A stretch of DNA of 15,660 bases from an uncultured Bacilli bacterium (lineage in GTDB: Bacteria > Bacillota_I > Bacilli_A > RF39 > UBA660). Numbering within the stretch: position 1 is the first letter of the stretch; every line of letters begins with the position of its first letter. Positions 14,238 to 15,660 of this stretch are shown in pieces. A program made the position numbers and the translations under genes. The stretch covers positions 1 to 15,660 of the forward strand of contig CATLBU010000012.1 in assembly GCA_949879835.1 (NCBI GenBank). The letters run 5' to 3'. The notes below the pieces were generated by a model. It saw only the letters and a program-made list of their open reading frames with translations. It was not told where the DNA came from and ran no database searches.

Positions 14238-15660
14238 TTACACTTTAAAAAATTTGGATTGTGCGGTTTGTGCAGGAAAAATAGAAGATCAACTAACTAA
14301 AACAGACGGATTTGAAAATGTACGAGTGAACTTCAATACATTAAAATTAACATTAGAAACCAATCAAAATGGTGATATTAAAAAGCAGATAGAAAAAGTT
14401 ATAAAGAAAATAGAGCCTGATGTAGAGATCATAAATAGCAATGAAAAAAATATAAAAAATAACAAAACAAAAAAATCAATATTGAAATTGGGAATTGGAA
14501 TTTTTTTAGCTTTTGTCAATAGAATAATTCCAATTCCAAGTGTAATATCTAGCATTTTTTTAATAGTAGCATACATAATCCTTTTATCTAGAACAGTTCA
14601 TAATGCATTTCAATTATTAAAATCTAGTCACAAAATCGACGAAAACTTTTTAATTACAATTTCTTGTATTGGAGCATACTTAGTAGGAGAGCAAATGGAA
14701 GGACTCATGGTAATTGTTTTATACGAAATTGGGAAAATATTGGAAGAGAAAGCGATAAATAGGACAAGGGACTCTATCCAGGAATTAATGAATATCCAAC
14801 CAGAATATGCTAATTTATTAGAAAATGCAGAAAAAAAAGTAGCTCCAGATGAAGTGAAAATAGGAAGCGTTATCATTGTAAAAAAAGGGGAGAGAATTCC
14901 GATTGATGGAATTGTAATACAAGGAAATAGCATGATAGATACCTCTAGTTTAACTGGGGAAAGTAAACCAGTATCCATTAATAAAAATAGCGAGGTTTTA
15001 TCTGGTAGTATTAATTTAGGAAATATCATTCAAATTAAAACAACGAAAACTTATAAAAATAGTACAGTAAGTAAAATAATAGAACTCGTTGAAAATGCAA
15101 CTGATAAAAAAGCCAAATCAGAAACCTTTGCTAGTAATTTTGCTAAGGTGTATACCCCAATCGTAATATTGTTAGCGCTTACTGTTATGCTATTAATGCC
15201 TCTTGTTTCTAATGTTACATATTATCAAAGCATTTATAAAGCTTTAACTTTTTTAGTAATATCTTGTCCCTGTGCTATTGCGATTTCTATTCCTCTTAGT
15301 TATTTTTCTGGAATTGGTCGTGCCTCTAAATCTGGTATCCTTATAAAAGGAAGCAACTATTTGGATGGACTAAAGGATTTAAAGCAAATTATTTTTGATA
15401 AGACGGGAACCCTTACTACAGGATCATTTGATTTAGATTCTGTAAATGTTATAGACCAGCATTATACAAAAGAACAAATTCAGGATTATATTATTCAAGG
15501 AGAGAGTTTATCAACTCATCCACTTGCCCAATCAATTTTAAGAGTCTTACCCCAAAAAAAAATAAATAATGAAATCACAAACTTTCAGGAATATGCAGGA
15601 CGTGGAATTCGTTATAATTATAATCAGCAAGAAATTAAAATTGGGAGTGCTGAATTTGTA
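14224..15660 (+). CDS. cadA: Heavy-metal (Zn/Cd/Co-type) P1B ATPase exporter, 3'-truncated by window edge
   Basis: Membrane pump that expels divalent metal ions using ATP. Translation probably starts at TTG 14224, 10 bases after AAAGGG (14208-14213), overlapping the regulator's stop by 14 bases; a GTG at 14215 is in frame but too close to that site. The first 479 residues are present and the frame is still open at the edge. The N-terminal HMA domain has LDCAVCAGKIE with Cys13 and Cys16. After a Lys/Asn-rich linker come four membrane segments (about residues 80-175), the actuator loop with TGES (244-247), two more membrane segments with the metal-binding SCPCAIAISIPL (Cys348, Cys350), the phosphorylated Asp392 in DKTGTLT, and HP (432-433) in STHPLAQ. 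The nucleotide-binding remainder and last two membrane helices lie outside. The CPC helix context and the SmtB-like regulator favour zinc/cadmium/cobalt over copper. Confidence 0.95.
   Translation, partial: MKKYNYTLKNLDCAVCAGKIEDQLTKTDGFENVRVNFNTLKLTLETNQNGDIKKQIEKVIKKIEPDVEIINSNEKNIKNNKTKKSILKLGIGIFLAFVNRIIPIPSVISSIFLIVAYIILLSRTVHNAFQLLKSSHKIDENFLITISCIGAYLVGEQMEGLMVIVLYEIGKILEEKAINRTRDSIQELMNIQPEYANLLENAEKKVAPDEVKIGSVIIVKKGERIPIDGIVIQGNSMIDTSSLTGESKPVSINKNSEVLSGSINLGNIIQIKTTKTYKNSTVSKIIELVENATDKKAKSETFASNFAKVYTPIVILLALTVMLLMPLVSNVTYYQSIYKALTFLVISCPCAIAISIPLSYFSGIGRASKSGILIKGSNYLDGLKDLKQIIFDKTGTLTTGSFDLDSVNVIDQHYTKEQIQDYIIQGESLSTHPLAQSILRVLPQKKINNEITNFQEYAGRGIRYNYNQQEIKIGSAEFV

Noticed and set aside
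14628..15029. 133-codon open frame on the minus strand
   Set aside because: Antisense to the P-type ATPase, whose membrane segments and TGES motif are clearly coded on the + strand over the same bases.

Overview
The window comes from the chromosome of a low-G+C Gram-positive bacterium (phylum Bacillota). By eye it is roughly 30% G+C. Tryptophan is encoded by TGG and no TGA is read through, so the standard bacterial code applies and Mycoplasma/Spiroplasma are unlikely. The forespore-signalling pair spoIIGA-sigE, a CIRCE/HrcA heat-shock operon and Gram-positive-type DnaK fit a spore-forming or recently spore-forming member of the Bacilli/Erysipelotrichia or Clostridia. I cannot place it more precisely from sequence alone. 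All recognisable genes are on the + strand and there is no sign of a phage, transposon, CRISPR array, tRNA or rRNA.

Layout: (1) 1-1963, the 3' part of a transketolase gene, cut by the left window edge and closed by a strong terminator. (2) 2057-3533, spoIIGA-sigE, coding for the membrane aspartic protease and the pro-sigma-E it activates, without sigG next to them. The operon ends in a long hairpin whose descending arm carries the -35 box of the next gene. (3) 3617-5104, a lipoprotein with a zinc-metallopeptidase signature, of unknown function. (4) 5127-11747, the heat-shock operon hrcA-grpE-dnaK-pepF-dnaJ. It is driven by one perfectly spaced sigma-A promoter bracketed by two CIRCE-type operators. 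It is unusual in carrying an oligoendopeptidase F gene between dnaK and dnaJ, and its GrpE has a cysteine-rich repeat tail. (5) 11696-12070, a 375-base gap with two terminator-like hairpins, a possible gene remnant and a possible 26-residue ORF. (6) 12071-13846, a second, diverged oligoendopeptidase F. (7) 13857-15660, a metal-response unit: a sigma-A promoter, an SmtB/ArsR-type operator on the start site, an ArsR-family sensor with an SmtB-like alpha-5 metal site, and a translationally overlapping Zn/Cd/Co-type P1B ATPase gene that runs off the right edge.

How they work together: HrcA should repress its own operon through the two CIRCE sites. DnaK, DnaJ and GrpE form the Hsp70 refolding machine, and the embedded PepF could degrade peptides arising under the same stress. 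The ArsR protein should repress itself and the exporter until excess metal binds. SpoIIGA should cleave the sigma-E pro-sequence once sporulation starts. The transketolase and the lipoprotein are separate transcription units.

The most noteworthy observations are the GrpE CxC repeat tail, the two CIRCE sites with complementary degenerate arms, pepF inside the heat-shock operon, and the uncharacterised zincin lipoprotein. I did not find a wholly new multi-gene system.
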